Source: Brasenia schreberi
Lineage: Eukaryota > Streptophyta > Magnoliopsida > Nymphaeales > Cabombaceae
DNA length: 64,000 nt
Reading direction: 5' to 3'
NCBI GenBank assembly: GCA_036023115.1
Contig: JAYKKT010000090.1
Span: forward strand, 27,983,501-28,047,500
Below the pieces are notes generated by a model that was given only the letters and a program-made list of their open reading frames with translations, ran no database searches and was not told the origin of the DNA. How positions within the stretch are numbered: the first letter of the stretch is position 1; each line of letters starts with the position of its first letter. Positions 35,969 to 49,174 of the stretch are shown here, one piece after another. The translations under genes were made by a program, and so were the position numbers.

Positions 35969-36386
35969 AACCGAAGTCTCTTACGAGTTACCCTCTTTGG
36001 GTAGTGGGTAGCCAACCTCACTTAGTATGAGTGAAACTATAGCTTATACCAAATCCAGATCTAAGCTGAACCATGTTTGATATCTAAACAGCTTGTTATT
36101 AGTGTCAAGCTAGGGCTAGCAGACCCTACCAGACATGGAGGTCCTGGACGCCAAACTGAAGACCTTCAACTTTAAGGTTCTGTTTAGTTGGCCACCAAGT
36201 CATCAAGGCCATGGGTCGTTTTGGAAAACCGCAAGATTGAATGTGATGATCCAAAATATGCTTTACTTTTTATAGTGATGGCAATATTGACCCGACCTGT
36301 GCAACCCCGACCCAACAAGGGAGGGAAACACCTTACCCAAAACTTTCACCGATAAGTATTGTATACATACACATGCACACACACAC

Positions 36387-36389
<3 letters not shown>

Positions 36390-36468
<79 letters not shown>
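36390..36468. repeat. (AT)n microsatellite
   Basis: About 79 bases of nearly pure AT follow a CACACACAC stretch. Confidence 0.97.
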
Positions 36469-36470
<2 letters not shown>

Positions 36471-36751
36471 GTAAATTTGAATAACCAAACCTCCTTAAAG
36501 ATTTCAATCGTTCGATTTGTGAGATAACAACTGATTTTTGAATTTAAAAAATACTATTTTATTTTTTGTAGAGTGCATTTAATGTACTTAGTACTATTTT
36601 TTTAAAGACCAACTATTGATCTCAATAATTAAACAATTGAGATCTTTAAAATATACTTGATACAATTAATGTATGCATGGACTATTTTCTCTTCCTTTAA
36701 TGTACTTAATACTATTTTCTTTCTCTTTATATATATATATATATATATATA

Positions 36752-37140
36752 TGTTACTCAACAACCCTCCACGAGTGAATTTTTGTATCATGGTTGTGTA
36801 ATGAGGACTCTTTGAAGGAACCACCCAGTAACTTATAGTACTTAGTCTTGGGCCCCTGTTGTAGTTAGGAACACTCTTTTGTTTTGTACTCATTAAGAGT
36901 CCTGTATCTGAGTTATAAGTGTGTCATGGGTCACGTACCTTTACTTATATCAATACCATCACTTTGCTTTTTATTTACTCTCAAATTTTATTTCTATTAC
37001 TCTAATCGATCTTCTCAATCATCAACCTTAAATTTCTACTAAACCATTGCATCCTTCGTAAAGGCTTACTACGTTGTGCGCAACCTAGTACCAGTCGCGA
37101 GTTCCGAGCCATTGGGTGATTGTAAAGTCGGAGCGTAACA
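36752..37140 (+). mobile_element. LTR of a retrotransposon with primer binding site and leader
   Basis: The 389-bp unit begins TGTTAC and ends GTAACA, the short inverted ends of an LTR. Directly after it, TTTAGTATCAAAGCTGG (37144) resembles the initiator methionine tRNA primer binding site TGGTATCAGAGC with changes. A leader and a possible gag start (ATGATTGCTCATGTTGATGC near 37237) follow. The element is broken off by a LINE fragment at about 37505, and no second LTR was seen. Confidence 0.7.
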
Positions 37141-37504
37141 ACTTTAGTATCAAAGCTGGTTCAACTCGAAGTATCATACAGTAGGTGTGGGACGCACCCC
37201 ATCTGTATTCATAGTATAAAGGTAACTCCTTCTTGTCAATGATTGCTCATGTTGATGCAATGACTACTAACACTAATATGGCTAGTGACTCCATTATCTT
37301 ACAAAGGAAAATTGAAGGTTGTACCAGTGGCCAACCATGAGATGACTTGAGGTATTATGTTTGATGTTGATGCATGACTTATAAGGCTCAAAAAACTTTT
37401 AAGTCATCTTGATGATGTGGACGACTTCGATAGATTGACGGGTGAGATGAGCACCGCAATCAAAGATACTGAACGACGTATAAATGCTTGCGAGTATACC
37501 TATG

Positions 37505-37976
37505 ATGTTAAAGTTGAAAGGTAAATATTATAGAGCAGCAATTAGACCTAATATGTTTTATGGTTATGAGTGTTGAGCATTTAATGATGAATATGTATAA
37601 AAGATGTTCGTAGCAGAAATAAAGATATTGAGATGGATGAGTGGTCTCACAAGGAAAGACTATACATAATGAGGTTATTAGAAACAAATTGGGAGTAACA
37701 CGAATAGAGGATAAAATAAGGAAAAATAGTTTAAGATGGTTTCAACACAGAAAGAGAACCAAAGGATGCTCTCGTAAGAATATATGAAAAACTAGATTGT
37801 GAAAATATTAAAAGAGAAATATGATGACCACAAAAGTGTTAGAAAGAAACAATAAAGAATGATCTAATTTATATTGAGTTAGTTGTTAGCATGGCACATG
37901 ATTGGGCTACGTGGAAACAAAGAATTCATGTAGGCGACCCCATCTAGTATGGAAAAAGGCTTAGTTGTTGTATTAC
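37505..37976 (+). mobile_element. RTE-like LINE fragment, 3' part
   Basis: It shares segments with the LINE at 8960-9402 (GGTAAATATTATAGAGCA, CAATTAGACCT, GTTTAAGATGGTTTCAAC). It ends GGCTTAGTTGTTG without the full (GTT)n. It interrupts the LTR element that starts at 36752. Confidence 0.8.
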
Positions 37977-38009
37977 AATATATCTAATACATTATTAAGA
38001 CTTCTCTTA

Positions 38010-38420
38010 AATTGATCCAATTCTGGAATGGATCTAGATCTTGGGTCGTTTTCTCAACACTAACATGGTTTAGAGTTTCTGCTGAGACATTGAAGACATG
38101 CTTTTCAGGCAACTCTTGGTTTAAATGTTTGTGGTTTATGATTGGAGGCTCGGTTGTTATGCTTCTTTACAGGGATGACATGTTTGTAAGCAGTAGCTCT
38201 CTTTGTCTCATTCCAATGATTAAAAGTTTTCTTCAGAAAAGGTTTAATATTAGGATTTAGATCTGCCAAGGTTTTCTTGGCATTGAAGCGGTGAAGCATC
38301 ATGATCATATAAAAAGTATGTATGTGAACATGACATGCTTGGTAAGTTTAAATGTTTAATATGCACGTTTACCTATCCACTAACATTACTGCATCAATGA
38401 ATAAAAAGTGTTGAAATGAT
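38010..38420 (+). mobile_element. Ty1/copia reverse transcriptase fragment
   Basis: The frame 38012-38260 ends VVMLLYRDDMFVSSSSL, then KSFLQKRFNIRI, followed in another frame by FLGIEAVKHHD. This matches the copia RT region LLYVDDMIVSG...LQKRF... YFLGIEV. The catalytic YVDD reads YRDD and the frame is broken, so it is dead. Confidence 0.75.
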
Positions 38421-39065
38421 AAGAATGTGCTTGCTGAATTAGAAATAACGAGAATGACTTTCATTACTTGACAATAAGAAGACTTAGCATTGATATGTGG
38501 TGAATTATATTTTCCAACACTGTCCTAAACATCATAGAAGCCTGTTACGGTGATATATGTACACACACACACAACGCCCACACACCACAAACATGCAGAC
38601 ATGCAACAGACACATATCAATACATACATGTATGTGTTTGTACTTTGTACATAGTTCAGTAAAAAGTGTCAAGATAGAAACAAAGACTGCTGCATCATAA
38701 TCATCGGATGCGCAATTGCACTACCAGAAGCAATCGCAATTGTCCTAGCACCAACTGATTCATCAAGGTAGGCAGATAGTTAATGGTCATGGAAAAATAT
38801 CCTCCATATCACTTCAGCATTACCAAGTCGGATAATAAACTAATGAAAATACAAACTTATAGTCTCGATTTTGAAGTTCTTCCATGTTAACTATCACTTG
38901 AGATGAACCAACTCAAATATGCAAATGGAAGCCTTGTCCACCTTTTTTTACTATGCTACTAGAAATAGATCCGGAAGTCTATAAATTGCCGAATGTGCCT
39001 TTCACCTCCAGACAATGTTTCTCTTCTTTGTTGTTTGTATTTTTTCTATCATGGACCTGATCTTG

Positions 39066-39245
39066 CAGGAGCTATGGGATTTTTCGACTTACAGAACCTA
39101 CAGGAACTGCAGTCTTGAGGAAGTGCCAAAAGACTGGTTTTCATCTGCACGAGAGTCCCAGTGATGGAAGCCCTATCTATGAGGATTGCTCTCATGTATA
39201 TATAAACCCGAATCTGAGGTTTGAAATTATTGATATCCACTAGTA
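39066..39245 (+). other. Unrecognised exon-like open segment
   Basis: After a fair acceptor (GATCTTGCAG) a frame stays open for 59 codons to TAG. It reads GIFRLTEPTGTAVLRKCQKT, then GFHLHESPSDGSPIYEDCSH. I do not recognise it. No flanking exons could be joined to it, so it may be a gene fragment or chance. Confidence 0.2.
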
Positions 39246-41009
39246 ATACTTTGCCTTTTGGTTTCATGTGAATATGTCCATATTCTGTAACCATGTTCCA
39301 GTTTGTCCAAATAATGTGAATATGTTATATGCCATCTGATGTTTCATCATACTTGATTCCAGATTAGTGACTATATAATTTGCTGTCTTATAATCCAGAT
39401 TGAAATAAACAACTAGTATGATAATGCCTTCTAAAATTCCAGGAAGGATGTGAACTTTATTTCTGTGAGTAGCATATAGCAGGCATTGTACCCTGCCCTG
39501 CTGGTAAGGTGGAAGTGAACATGTGAATCACAACCAAACCAAAACCAGGTCTTTTCTCCAGACTACATGAGGTCTGCTTCTTTGATATTTAATGAACCTC
39601 GTTCTGATCTTAGCTTCAGTGATAGACGCATTTAACTCCAAAAGGGAAAAGCCTTATTAACATCAAACTAGAAATAAACACTATTCTTCTACCGTATGTG
39701 CTGGAAAAGTTTTAAGTGTTCGTTTTTGGACCATGTAGTGTGGCTTAGCATTTTGGTTTTGCACTCGCCTGGTTTGGACTATTTGTCATATCATGATGCT
39801 AGCAATTTCTAGACTGGTGGCATGAGATCTTCGCCAATCTTGAGAGTATCATATCAAAGTTTGCGTTAATTCAAAAGAAAGAACTCGAACTCAGAATGAA
39901 GTCATAATAAGCTGCCACTTGATATTTGTAGGATCCTGATAGAAAAAAGCGAATTTGTATCTCATTGATGCAAGTCAGGACCTAAATCCGAGGTAGGATT
40001 TGGCTTTTTCATCTAAAGAAGAAGTTGGCGGAAGCTACAGCTTTACTTCAGGAATTTACAGTAAGAAAGTGTAGCGACAGTAGTCAGGCATACTTTATGT
40101 GATTCAGGCTATAGTGACGACCACTGAGAAACTTGCAGTCACTTGAGAGTGTAGCTGATTTGGTATATGGAGAGATCAATTCATCTAGATGACAATGCCA
40201 ATAGAAATGGCTCGTCCTCTGTTAATGTTCGTTCTATCACTTTTATGAGGGCAGGATCCTGCACAGCGAAGCACAAGAAGGAATCAGACAACCTGTGATC
40301 TTCATTATCTTCAGTTATGTTTTGTTTTAGACCTCCTCGTCAGGAAGTCCCAAAACTAACATTAATAAAAGTTCAGGATCATTTACTTGCATATGTAGGA
40401 TTATAGATTTGATTTACTACAATTTAACTTACCTTTGGCATTTGCAGGATGACTGAAAAGATTAACAGTTGCATCCAATCGTTGTGACATTATTGATATT
40501 TCCCCACTCGTCACTTCCTGTAAGCAACGATGTTGAATGCCTCATTTGCCCATTGGCTGTGAACTTATGTCTGTAGCTGAGAAAATGGACACAAGCAGAT
40601 TATTTTAGTTGCAAATTATGCAAATGTTACGGTTACTTGCACATCATCAAATAGGATGAGCGACCATGGAGGATGTCGTATTGCACCCTCTAGATGACCC
40701 CAATTGTACAGAAACTTGGTTAAGGTAAGGCTAAGGTTTCTTATGCTGAAACAACATCGCTTTGCCATAAACTCTCCCTCTCTCAACATTCAAGATGCAA
40801 AATTCGATCAAAGGGGGTGACGTCATACAGTACATATTGGTACAATACATTGTAACAGTTTGATACGTTAAATTTGCAATTTTATTTGCTTTTGAGTATG
40901 CACACTTTACTCTAGTATGGTTGTTTCTACACACACATCGTGTGCTAATGACAAAGAAGTTTATGTTGAAGCAACAACAAAGCTAAGCACTTCAAGGTCA
41001 TCCCTCCAT

Positions 41010-41207
41010 TCATTCTGCTACTGCAATTCCTAAGAATCTTTCTGACGATCCTTCATATTTGAACTTTTCTTTGTTACTGAAGATTGCATTTCCAGAGAAT
41101 TGATGAAGCTCAGGATTCAGTTTCTCAAGCCCGACCATCTGACCTTCAATCATGTGGAGAAAAAGACAACTTCCACCATTTGACAGGAAAATAGATGGGA
41201 GAAACAT
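41010..41207 (-). other. Unrecognised open frame, possible gene fragment
   Basis: A 65-codon minus-strand frame ends EKFKYEGSSERFLGIAVAE. Its composition looks protein-like rather than repeat-derived, with GQMVGLEKLNPELHQFSGN before it. I know no family for it and found no adjoining exon or start context. It may be a captured gene piece. Confidence 0.2.
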
Positions 41208-41470
41208 TCAGTTTGATGCATTTCCTTAAAGTTCCTGCTGCTTGGTGACAAACAACCACTAGCAATGCCATACTAGCTAGATATCAAATCCAGTTTCATG
41301 TTACATGGTTACTTCTGAATTTTGCACTATGCCAAGATGGGTTTTGAAGTGTCGCAAATTTGTAAACCATTATGAATGTGTGTTGGCATCCCTTTTTGGG
41401 AACAAAAGAGGGGATGATAGTTTTTTAATGGTCAGACTTCAAACGGCTCACGAAAGAACGGCCAAAAGGG

Positions 41471-41591
<121 letters not shown>

Positions 41592-42075
41592 TATTCCCAT
41601 GCCCGACCCATCAATTTTTGGTTTGGGTGGGGTCAATATTGCATCCCTAGCCTTGGGCCGAGAGTTCAAATCGAGGACATTTACATTGAGTTGTCAAAAC
41701 CCCATTCCTGTCAACAATAAATAAAAAATTAGAGAAAATCTCTGCATGAAGGAAGAGATTGGTTGACCATTTAAAAGTTTTTATAATAATGGCATTTGCT
41801 AGATATTCTATACTAATCGAAGCTAGGGTCCAATAATGGATATATCATTCTAAATAAAGAATTCATTTTATATTATTAATTAGGTCTTCTCTATTGTAAA
41901 AGAGAGTGAATTTATTAGCCATATTGTACAAAAATGGCATCTTAAGAACTTTGGACTGTTGTTTCACGAGGATCTAAACATACCTCCTTTATTTAATTGC
42001 AAAGATTCGAGGATGACATAGGGAAAAAGATTACTGAAAACCATTCTTTCCATATTAAAAGTGTGGCATTGCACC

Positions 42076-42196
42076 CAGAGCGCTAGCTCAACGACATGAT
42101 GCTCTAACGCTGTTGCTGCTGATGGGGAGTTCGACTTCCAGAGAGTGTATATGAGGTGTGTGTTAAGCTTCGGCCTCTTCTTATAACAAAAAAAGA
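42076..42196 (+). mobile_element. tRNA-derived SINE (family S1)
   Basis: Box A-like GCTAGCTCAACGACATG, box B-like GGGGAGTTCGACTTCC at about 42125, then the family tail TTCGGCCTCTTCTTATAAC and an A-run. Confidence 0.7.
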
Positions 42197-42211
42197 GAGG
42201 GTGTGACATCA

Positions 42212-42294
42212 GCAAAACGAGCTTGGCTAGGGCCTCAAGTCATAAGTTGAATGTCATTAGTTCCACACCAGGGGGGTGTACCAAAAGGAGAAGA
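42212..42294 (+). mobile_element. Short SINE with an 11-bp target duplication
   Basis: An 83-bp insert with box A-like GAGCTTGGCTAGGG and box B-like GTCATTAGTTCCACACC ends in an A-rich run. It is flanked by perfect copies of GTGTGACATCA (42201-42211 and 42295-42305). It sits directly behind another SINE (42076-42196). Confidence 0.75.
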
Positions 42295-42902
42295 GTGTGA
42301 CATCAATAACGTTTTATTATATTACTCAGAAAATTCGGCATATATTCTCCACATATGACCATAAGTTTCTCTCATCTAGCAGATGATCAGCTGCTTGGTC
42401 ATTAACAGTAAGCATCTTGATGTTGGTCTCTCTTCGGATGGACGCTCCTCATGCTTTATACTTGATGCTGCGCACTCCATTGGTACCTTCGCCATTCTGC
42501 CATACATAGCACCCGGTTTTGAGCCCCTAGTTAGCTAGAACCCACTTAACAAACATGAACAATCTCATATATTATCTATGAGATTATTTAATGTACATAA
42601 TAATCTCGTAGATGATATTTGAGATTATAGTATTAAGAAAATGACAAAAGCAACGTATCTGGTGTTACTTTGTGGTGCACTGATCACAAAGAAACTTCAA
42701 AAGTGAGTAAATAAACGGGAAAGTGCAGCATAAAGAACAATAGCTCACCTAACTATCGAGTAGACATGGGCACTACCTTGGTGGCCAACACCTTGCCGGC
42801 CAACCACCTTGCCATAGAGCCGGATGGCGCGAGGACAAGGCAGTGGGGCTGCTACTTGTGTCCGTAGTATGAACTTTCCTGGGTGAGTCTGTATAAGTTG
42901 GA

Positions 42903-43075
42903 TAACAACAACAACTAAGCCTTTTCTCATATTAGACGGGGTCGGCTACATGGATTCTTTGTTTCCACATAGCCCTATCGTATGTCATGTTAGCAATTAA
43001 CTCATAATAAGTTAGATCATTCTTTATTGTTTCTTTTCAACACTTTTGTGGTCATCCTCTACCTCTTTTAAGTCA
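42903..43075 (-). mobile_element. RTE-like LINE 3' tail, antisense
   Basis: AACAACAACAACTAAGCC at the left edge is the inverted LINE end. GACGGGGTCGGCTACATGG and CACATAGCCCTATCG follow, as in the nested copy at 57967. It is truncated after about 170 bases. Confidence 0.75.
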
Positions 43076-43189
43076 GATAACAGTAGGAATAAACCCTAGA
43101 TTGGTGTCTTGCAAGCCGAAAACAGAATCAGATAAGTATGTGTTAACGATTTCGGGAAGACTGTTGAGTGGTGTGAGACGCCATGGTTT

Positions 43190-43460
43190 CAACCAAAACT
43201 AAACTCGGCCAAGAACCATACAGAATCTAGACCGGTTAACCTGAACCTGGAATAGGGAAACACCCAGTTGGTTATGGTCCCACCTTCTATGGAACTATCC
43301 AAATCGCATGTTATGTAGGTTTTTTGTTTTTTTAATTCCAATTTTTAATGACTTTTCTCGATACCGAAGCAATTTAGGACAAATCAAAACTGGCAATTTT
43401 GAACCAGAACCATAACCGGCCTGGTCTCAATCTGGTTCCAGTTTATCCGAAACTGGCCAT
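43190..43460. repeat. Interspersed GGTTC/GAACC-rich repeat
   Basis: Words such as GACCGGTTAACC, GAACCAGAACC and GGTTCCAG are repeated, like 33655. Confidence 0.5.
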
Positions 43461-43562
43461 GTTTATTAAGACATCAACTTGCAAGTTGAATGTCATGAGT
43501 TCGACAGCTGGGGATATACATTTGGCTTCAGCCTTCCCATTGCACAAAAAAAAAAGAGTAAG
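43455..43562 (+). mobile_element. tRNA-derived SINE remnant (family S1)
   Basis: CAACTTGCAAGTTGAATGTC, then ATGAGTTCGACAGC (box B-like) and the tail GCTTCAGCCTTCCCATTGCA with an A-run. The box A half is damaged. Confidence 0.6.
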
Positions 43563-44299
43563 GGGAAAAGTTCTTCAGCTCATGGTTTTGCTCTTTAAAC
43601 AAAATGAAAGGATCATATCATAGTCACAAAAATCTGCACTTGAAAAAGTATAACAAATATTCCCAGGAAATGACATATATTCTTCGAATTTGTCACAAAA
43701 AGGAAAATACCTTCAATGAGGAAGAGACTTTACAGCATAAAAGCTCGACGTTCGGACAATCGGTTCTTAGGGCCTAAGATTTGCATTAGCTTGGGCCTAA
43801 AAACCCTCTTAAGAGAGGACTTTCCCACTGCACCAGCCTCCCTTAAGAGTCTCAAAGCACTGTTCTCTTTCTAAAAGTAATTTAGTTGTCAACTTTACTT
43901 CATTAGAAGTGTTCATTCGGTTCTTACATTAAGAAGTATTTCATAAATTGATGCTTCTATTGCTTTCATTTTATTTGCTTAAAAGAAGAAAGTACCTTTT
44001 AGACTAAATTAGTTTGTTTATGAGGTCTTCTGCACTGAGAATCTCAACATTATGTGTGTGTTGTTTGTGATTAGTGTAAAGCACACGATCGTCTACCATG
44101 TCGATGCCACAAAAAGGAGTCCCAGTTTCCATGGCAACTTATAAACGAGCAGCTTGGTTCGTCTTCTTTTCGAGCGAGTTGAGCTAACGAGACATGTCTG
44201 GTTCCAGGTAAACCGCTAGCTGAACAACCTGTTTGAATATGTTCATGACATGCTCATCATCCTTGAATGAGCAAAAGCTAAAACTAGTTGAGAGAGCAC

Positions 44300-44400
44300 T
44301 CAGTGTTGGTTCAACAACAGAGCTCTCTAGCACCGTTGCTGCTGGTGGGGAGTTCGACTCATGTGTGGGTGTAGGTGCTCATCAACATAAGAAACAATTA
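44300..44400 (+). mobile_element. tRNA-derived SINE remnant (family S1)
   Basis: CACCGTTGCTGCTGGTGGGG and GAGTTCGACTCATG match the S1 copy at 42076. The 3' tail is weak. Confidence 0.5.
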
Positions 44401-44779
44401 TCTTCGTTGCCAATTGTTATGATCATAGAGATTTGATTTAAAAGTACCATTATGATTTTGTACCTTATATTTAATATAGCATGTGTATTAAATGCTTTCT
44501 ATTTTATCGCAACAATTATTCATCTCAAAGATCGAATGGTTGTGATCCTTGTGGTTCTTTATTCTTGTAAGAAATTGCATGAACATAATCAAATCCATGT
44601 TCATGATGAAGTAAAAGAAAAAGGTTGGGTTTGTGTTCACCACCGTCTGACACGAACTGAAAATGATACAACACACCTAGAACTTGGAATCGCCAACCCA
44701 ACCTAAAACTCTAGTGGGTTCAGAGTTGGATATGCGGACATTAATATCCAACCAGTCAGATGTGGATCCATACCGTTTT

Positions 44780-45300
44780 ATAACATAGTGTACGGATCCA
44801 GGTTACACTGCACGGTTTTATGTAGACCTGACCGTTTCCATGCAAAACGAGATTGCCAGTTCCAAACCGCTGGTCCCAGGGGCCACCAAGACCTGGAAGC
44901 GGAACCCCTCTTGGGTTACGATTCCGTTTCTGATGGTCCTGGTTCCAGTTCTGGTCTGGTTTACTTTTCTTCTGATTTGAAAAAGCTAGAACCAAATATT
45001 TGTACCACGGTTTTGTGGAAGGTGAGTTGATTACCATACCGGGCACCTCCCTGGTTCCATTCTGGATTTCGGTTAGCAGGTTCAGGAGGTGGTCGCATCC
45101 AGTTCAAACTGCCGGTCTGGTTCCAAAACTGCCACCACTAGATTTACGCAGGAATTGATAGATCTAATGGTCCATATTTGATAGACCTAATGATCCATAC
45201 TAGATCACTCTTTGGTTCCGCTTTTTGCCGGTTTAGGAGGCGGTTCAGGTTTGGTTCAAACAATTGGACTTAGCCCCAAACCAGCCACCTCTAGTTTTAC
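44780..45300. repeat. Interspersed GGTTC/GAACC-rich repeat, longest block
   Basis: Dense GGTTCC, GAACC and TGGTTCCAG words cover over 500 bases. TIR-like symmetry is visible but the ends were not resolved. Open frames here on both strands are not conserved. Confidence 0.5.
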
Positions 45301-46084
45301 AAGGGAGCCAATATCAAGATCACATCTGATTGAACTGCGAGTCCCAGACCCGACCCTATCCACCAACCACACTCGCGAGCTTCACGTAACTTTTAGGGCT
45401 CATCCGACAGGATTTCCATGGTCAATTTGTATTCACCCATTTTTTTCTCATGGACAAACTTAAAAAGTTTTGAGAAGCCTCTTGACCATTGAGGATATGC
45501 TTGGAAAGTCATGGGAATGGATTCCCATGATCCATAAGAATCCTTTTCACAATTCTTTCATTTTATTCCCATCAGTCAAGAGAATCCATTCGATGAAGGA
45601 CAAAGAAAATTGAGGTACTCCTTGTGACACCTTGAGAGAATCAATAGGAAAAGAACATGATTCTCGATATCGCAACGTCGTTCTTGCCGCTGCGCAGGTG
45701 ACAATGTCTCCCCATCTGGGTTTGTATGTAAAACGAAAAGAAAGGATAATGATTCTCACGAAAGGATGAGCATATATACCCCTTACTTGGAAGTTGGATT
45801 TTCTTTTGTTTAAATCCCAAGGACCATAGGCATCCTCTGGAAATTACAAAAAAAAAAGCATATATATATATATAGAAAGCTAGATCATGCCTATTTCTGA
45901 TTCACTCATATCATCCATTATTTTTTCAATGATAGGATTATAATTTAAAGTAGTTTTAAGAGATTTTCAAAAGTAAAAAATACATGATTTTTACGCTCAT
46001 ATTACTCAAAAAAACAACGAATGAGTACTCATGTCACCTCAAAGTTTTCTCTCTCTTTCTCTCTTTATATATACTATAAAGATT

Positions 46085-46190
46085 GGGATAGCATGAAGGC
46101 TGACCTGACTAGCAAGGTTGGCTACCAAGTTGAAGTCCATGAGTTCGATACTCAGGGCATGCATCAGGCTCTGTTAAAAAAAGATAGAGA
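46085..46190 (+). mobile_element. tRNA-derived SINE remnant (family S1)
   Basis: CTGACTAGCAAGGTTGGCTA, AAGTCCATGAGTTCGATAC (box B-like) and GGCTCTGTTAAAAAAAG form a shortened S1 copy. Confidence 0.5.
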
Positions 46191-46885
46191 TTCAGATAGA
46201 GGACCATCTTTGGGTTTACCCATTGCCTACCCGACTCACTGCAATGCAATTTGAAATGCCTCACTCTATTAAATGTAAAGACAATTTTTCTCATAAAAAT
46301 ATATTAGAAAACAAAATTATCTTTTTAAGAAAAAAAAAGATAATGTATTTTAAAAGTGAAAGGTGATACTGTTCCTTTCCTAAATGAGTATGTACAGTAA
46401 CTGTATAACAGTACACCAATAATTACGAGTACTAAAGTTTTGTCATTTCAAAACACCTCCCAAAGTTGCAAACGCAAATAGTTCACAACTATCTCTATTG
46501 TGAATGGCTTTCATTGACTTGTATCGAATATCATGTGTATGTGTGTGTGTGTGTTTTCGCATGTGTGGCATTCAACATGAACATTTGATGTTATCAGTCT
46601 CATAATTATGTCTCCTCTCATTTTAGCCATCAAGTATTTTACCAAATGGGTCGAAGTTGTGTTCATATATAATTAATGGTTCGCCTAAGCTTAACTATCC
46701 TAGATCCTTAATAAAAATTGTAAGTCACTGGCACAAAGAGCAATAGCTCACCGGACTAGGCGGTCAGTTCAGATCCTTAATAAAAATGATTTTGCATCAT
46801 GGAGACAATTCTTCCTCAACTCATAATCTTATCAACTTGGGTTTATTTAAGTTGCCCCACCTAACTGTGTGTTGTCTCAAACATT

Positions 46886-46945
<60 letters not shown>

Positions 46946-47091
46946 GATTTTGTCCATTCATTACTTTTGGTTGGTATGAGTGTAATAATAATATTTTTAT
47001 ATTTTTATAATACTCTTTAAAAATTTTGAAATTATGCTCATACCATTCAAACCAAAAGCAATGAATAGATATGTGTGAGTATGGGTAGATT

Positions 47092-47234
<143 letters not shown>

Positions 47235-48900
47235 AAACTTACAAATGTGACTATCAATTGTTTTTGCAAAAAGATTCAGCCAATCAATCTACCAGTTGCA
47301 AATATAAATCAAGTTGGCCTATTCAATATAAATTAAGAATGTGTAAATTGAGTAACCAAACCAACTAAAAAATCCAGTTGTTGTGAATTTATTGAAAAAA
47401 TCATAATGATGAGGTGAGGTAAATAATTAATTAGATAAGAAATAGGTGGTAAGTATATTAACCTAAAAAATACAAGGCGTAATTTTCCATGTTTTAACTT
47501 TATCGTGGTTTAATTTCCAATTTTAGTGAAATTAAAATTATATAAGGTTTAGGCAAGCTAAATAATTAATGTGATAAGAAACAGGGTTAGGTAGAATATG
47601 ATAAAAAAATACAAGGGGTATGGCATTATTCAACTTCACCGTGGTTTTCTAGGCAGAAGAATCATAAAATGCAAAAATATTTCTAATCCGGGAATACAGC
47701 TTTTAATGATCAAAAGAAAAAAAGAGTTTTAACCGGTGAATCTTCTCCTTTCTCTCTCCCGTAACTAGCCACGGTCAAACGGCGAATGACAGTTTGCGTG
47801 AAACCACCTGCACCAACACGTGGAACCTGTCTCATGTAGGGCTGCAAGTAAACCCACCGAACAGGAGCCCAAACTCGAGCCACAATTATTGCTCGTATTG
47901 GGTTGGTAAGTTCAATTAAGTCGAACCAAACACAATCTGAACTTAGATAAGATGAACACTCGCACCAGGACCAAAACCAAAACCAAGGATTTATTATCCG
48001 CCCAACTCGATCTTGTGTTGTATTAGCTTTTTTTTCAAATAAAAAAGAACAGGCACGGTTAAGCATATATATATATATAACAAAAAATTATGTATAAATT
48101 ATACAGACATTGAAAACTAGTATGGGATGATCCTTTCAAAGCTTCCTCACCCTATAAGTTAGTTAATTTCACCAATCGTGTATCTATATAATTATTTCTA
48201 TTATGGCTTCAATTCGCAAGGGCTCTTGTGGAGCAAATCAGACTCGGCGGCGGATCTAGGATTTTTTGTAAGGTGGGGCGAACTATACATAGTCGTGCAT
48301 AGTAACTTCATTCATTTTCTCAATTTTAAGTGAAGCGAACACCCCATATTGACTCAATGTAGATCCATCACTTACCTGACTACTTCTAATAGCATTAAGA
48401 TAGGAAAGCTAGATCATTCCTTCATCTCCCTATATTGGTACACAATTTATCGCTGACTATTCAGGAGCTTACCTAACTCTTTTTGTTAAACTACTTAAAG
48501 TGTTTCTATCGTTTGAACTTTTATTGATATCACACCAACTTTTTTTGCTCGGATCTTATTAAGTATCTAGCTTTTGGTTATATTTCTATTTAGTGACAGA
48601 CCTACTTTAGAGCAAGATGAGGCAAGTGTCTCACATGTAAAATTCTGTATATAAGAAAATACAAGCAGTTTGTGAACTTAAAATATAAGTGCACTTCACC
48701 TAAAATAAAAGTGCACCTCACTCCAAAAAGAATTATTGAGTTCACCACTGTCCCCACTTACAAGCTACTTGCCAACATGAAAAATATAACATTTGCACAA
48801 TAATTCTAGAGAAAAACTCCAACTTTATTAAAAATTTGAGTCATAATTTTTTTTTCATTTTATACAAGAAAAAAAATGATGCAATTAATTGGATTAGAAT

Positions 48901-49027
48901 AGTTTTCTAGCATATATAGACATGTTTAACTACGTGAGCTCATATGAGCCAAGCCGAACCAGGAAATCAGATAGCTCATGTAGCTTAACGGGCTCGTCTT
49001 ATCCTGGTCTTTCTTTTCCTTGTGCTT

Positions 49028-49077
<50 letters not shown>

Positions 49078-49174
49078 GCTCTCTCTTTGTCTGTTTGTCT
49101 GTGTCTGTGTGTGTCCGTGGAAGCTCTTCTTCTTCGTGCTTGCTGATTCTTTGGTTCCGTTGAGCATCGAAGAG
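48901..49174 (+). promoter_or_regulatory. DXR upstream and leader region
   Basis: A CATATATAGA sequence at about 48912 is a possible TATA element. A (CT)n tract with TCTGT/TGTGTC ends (49030-49115) lies in the likely 5' UTR, just before the ATG at 49175. CT-rich leaders are common in plant housekeeping genes. Confidence 0.45.
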
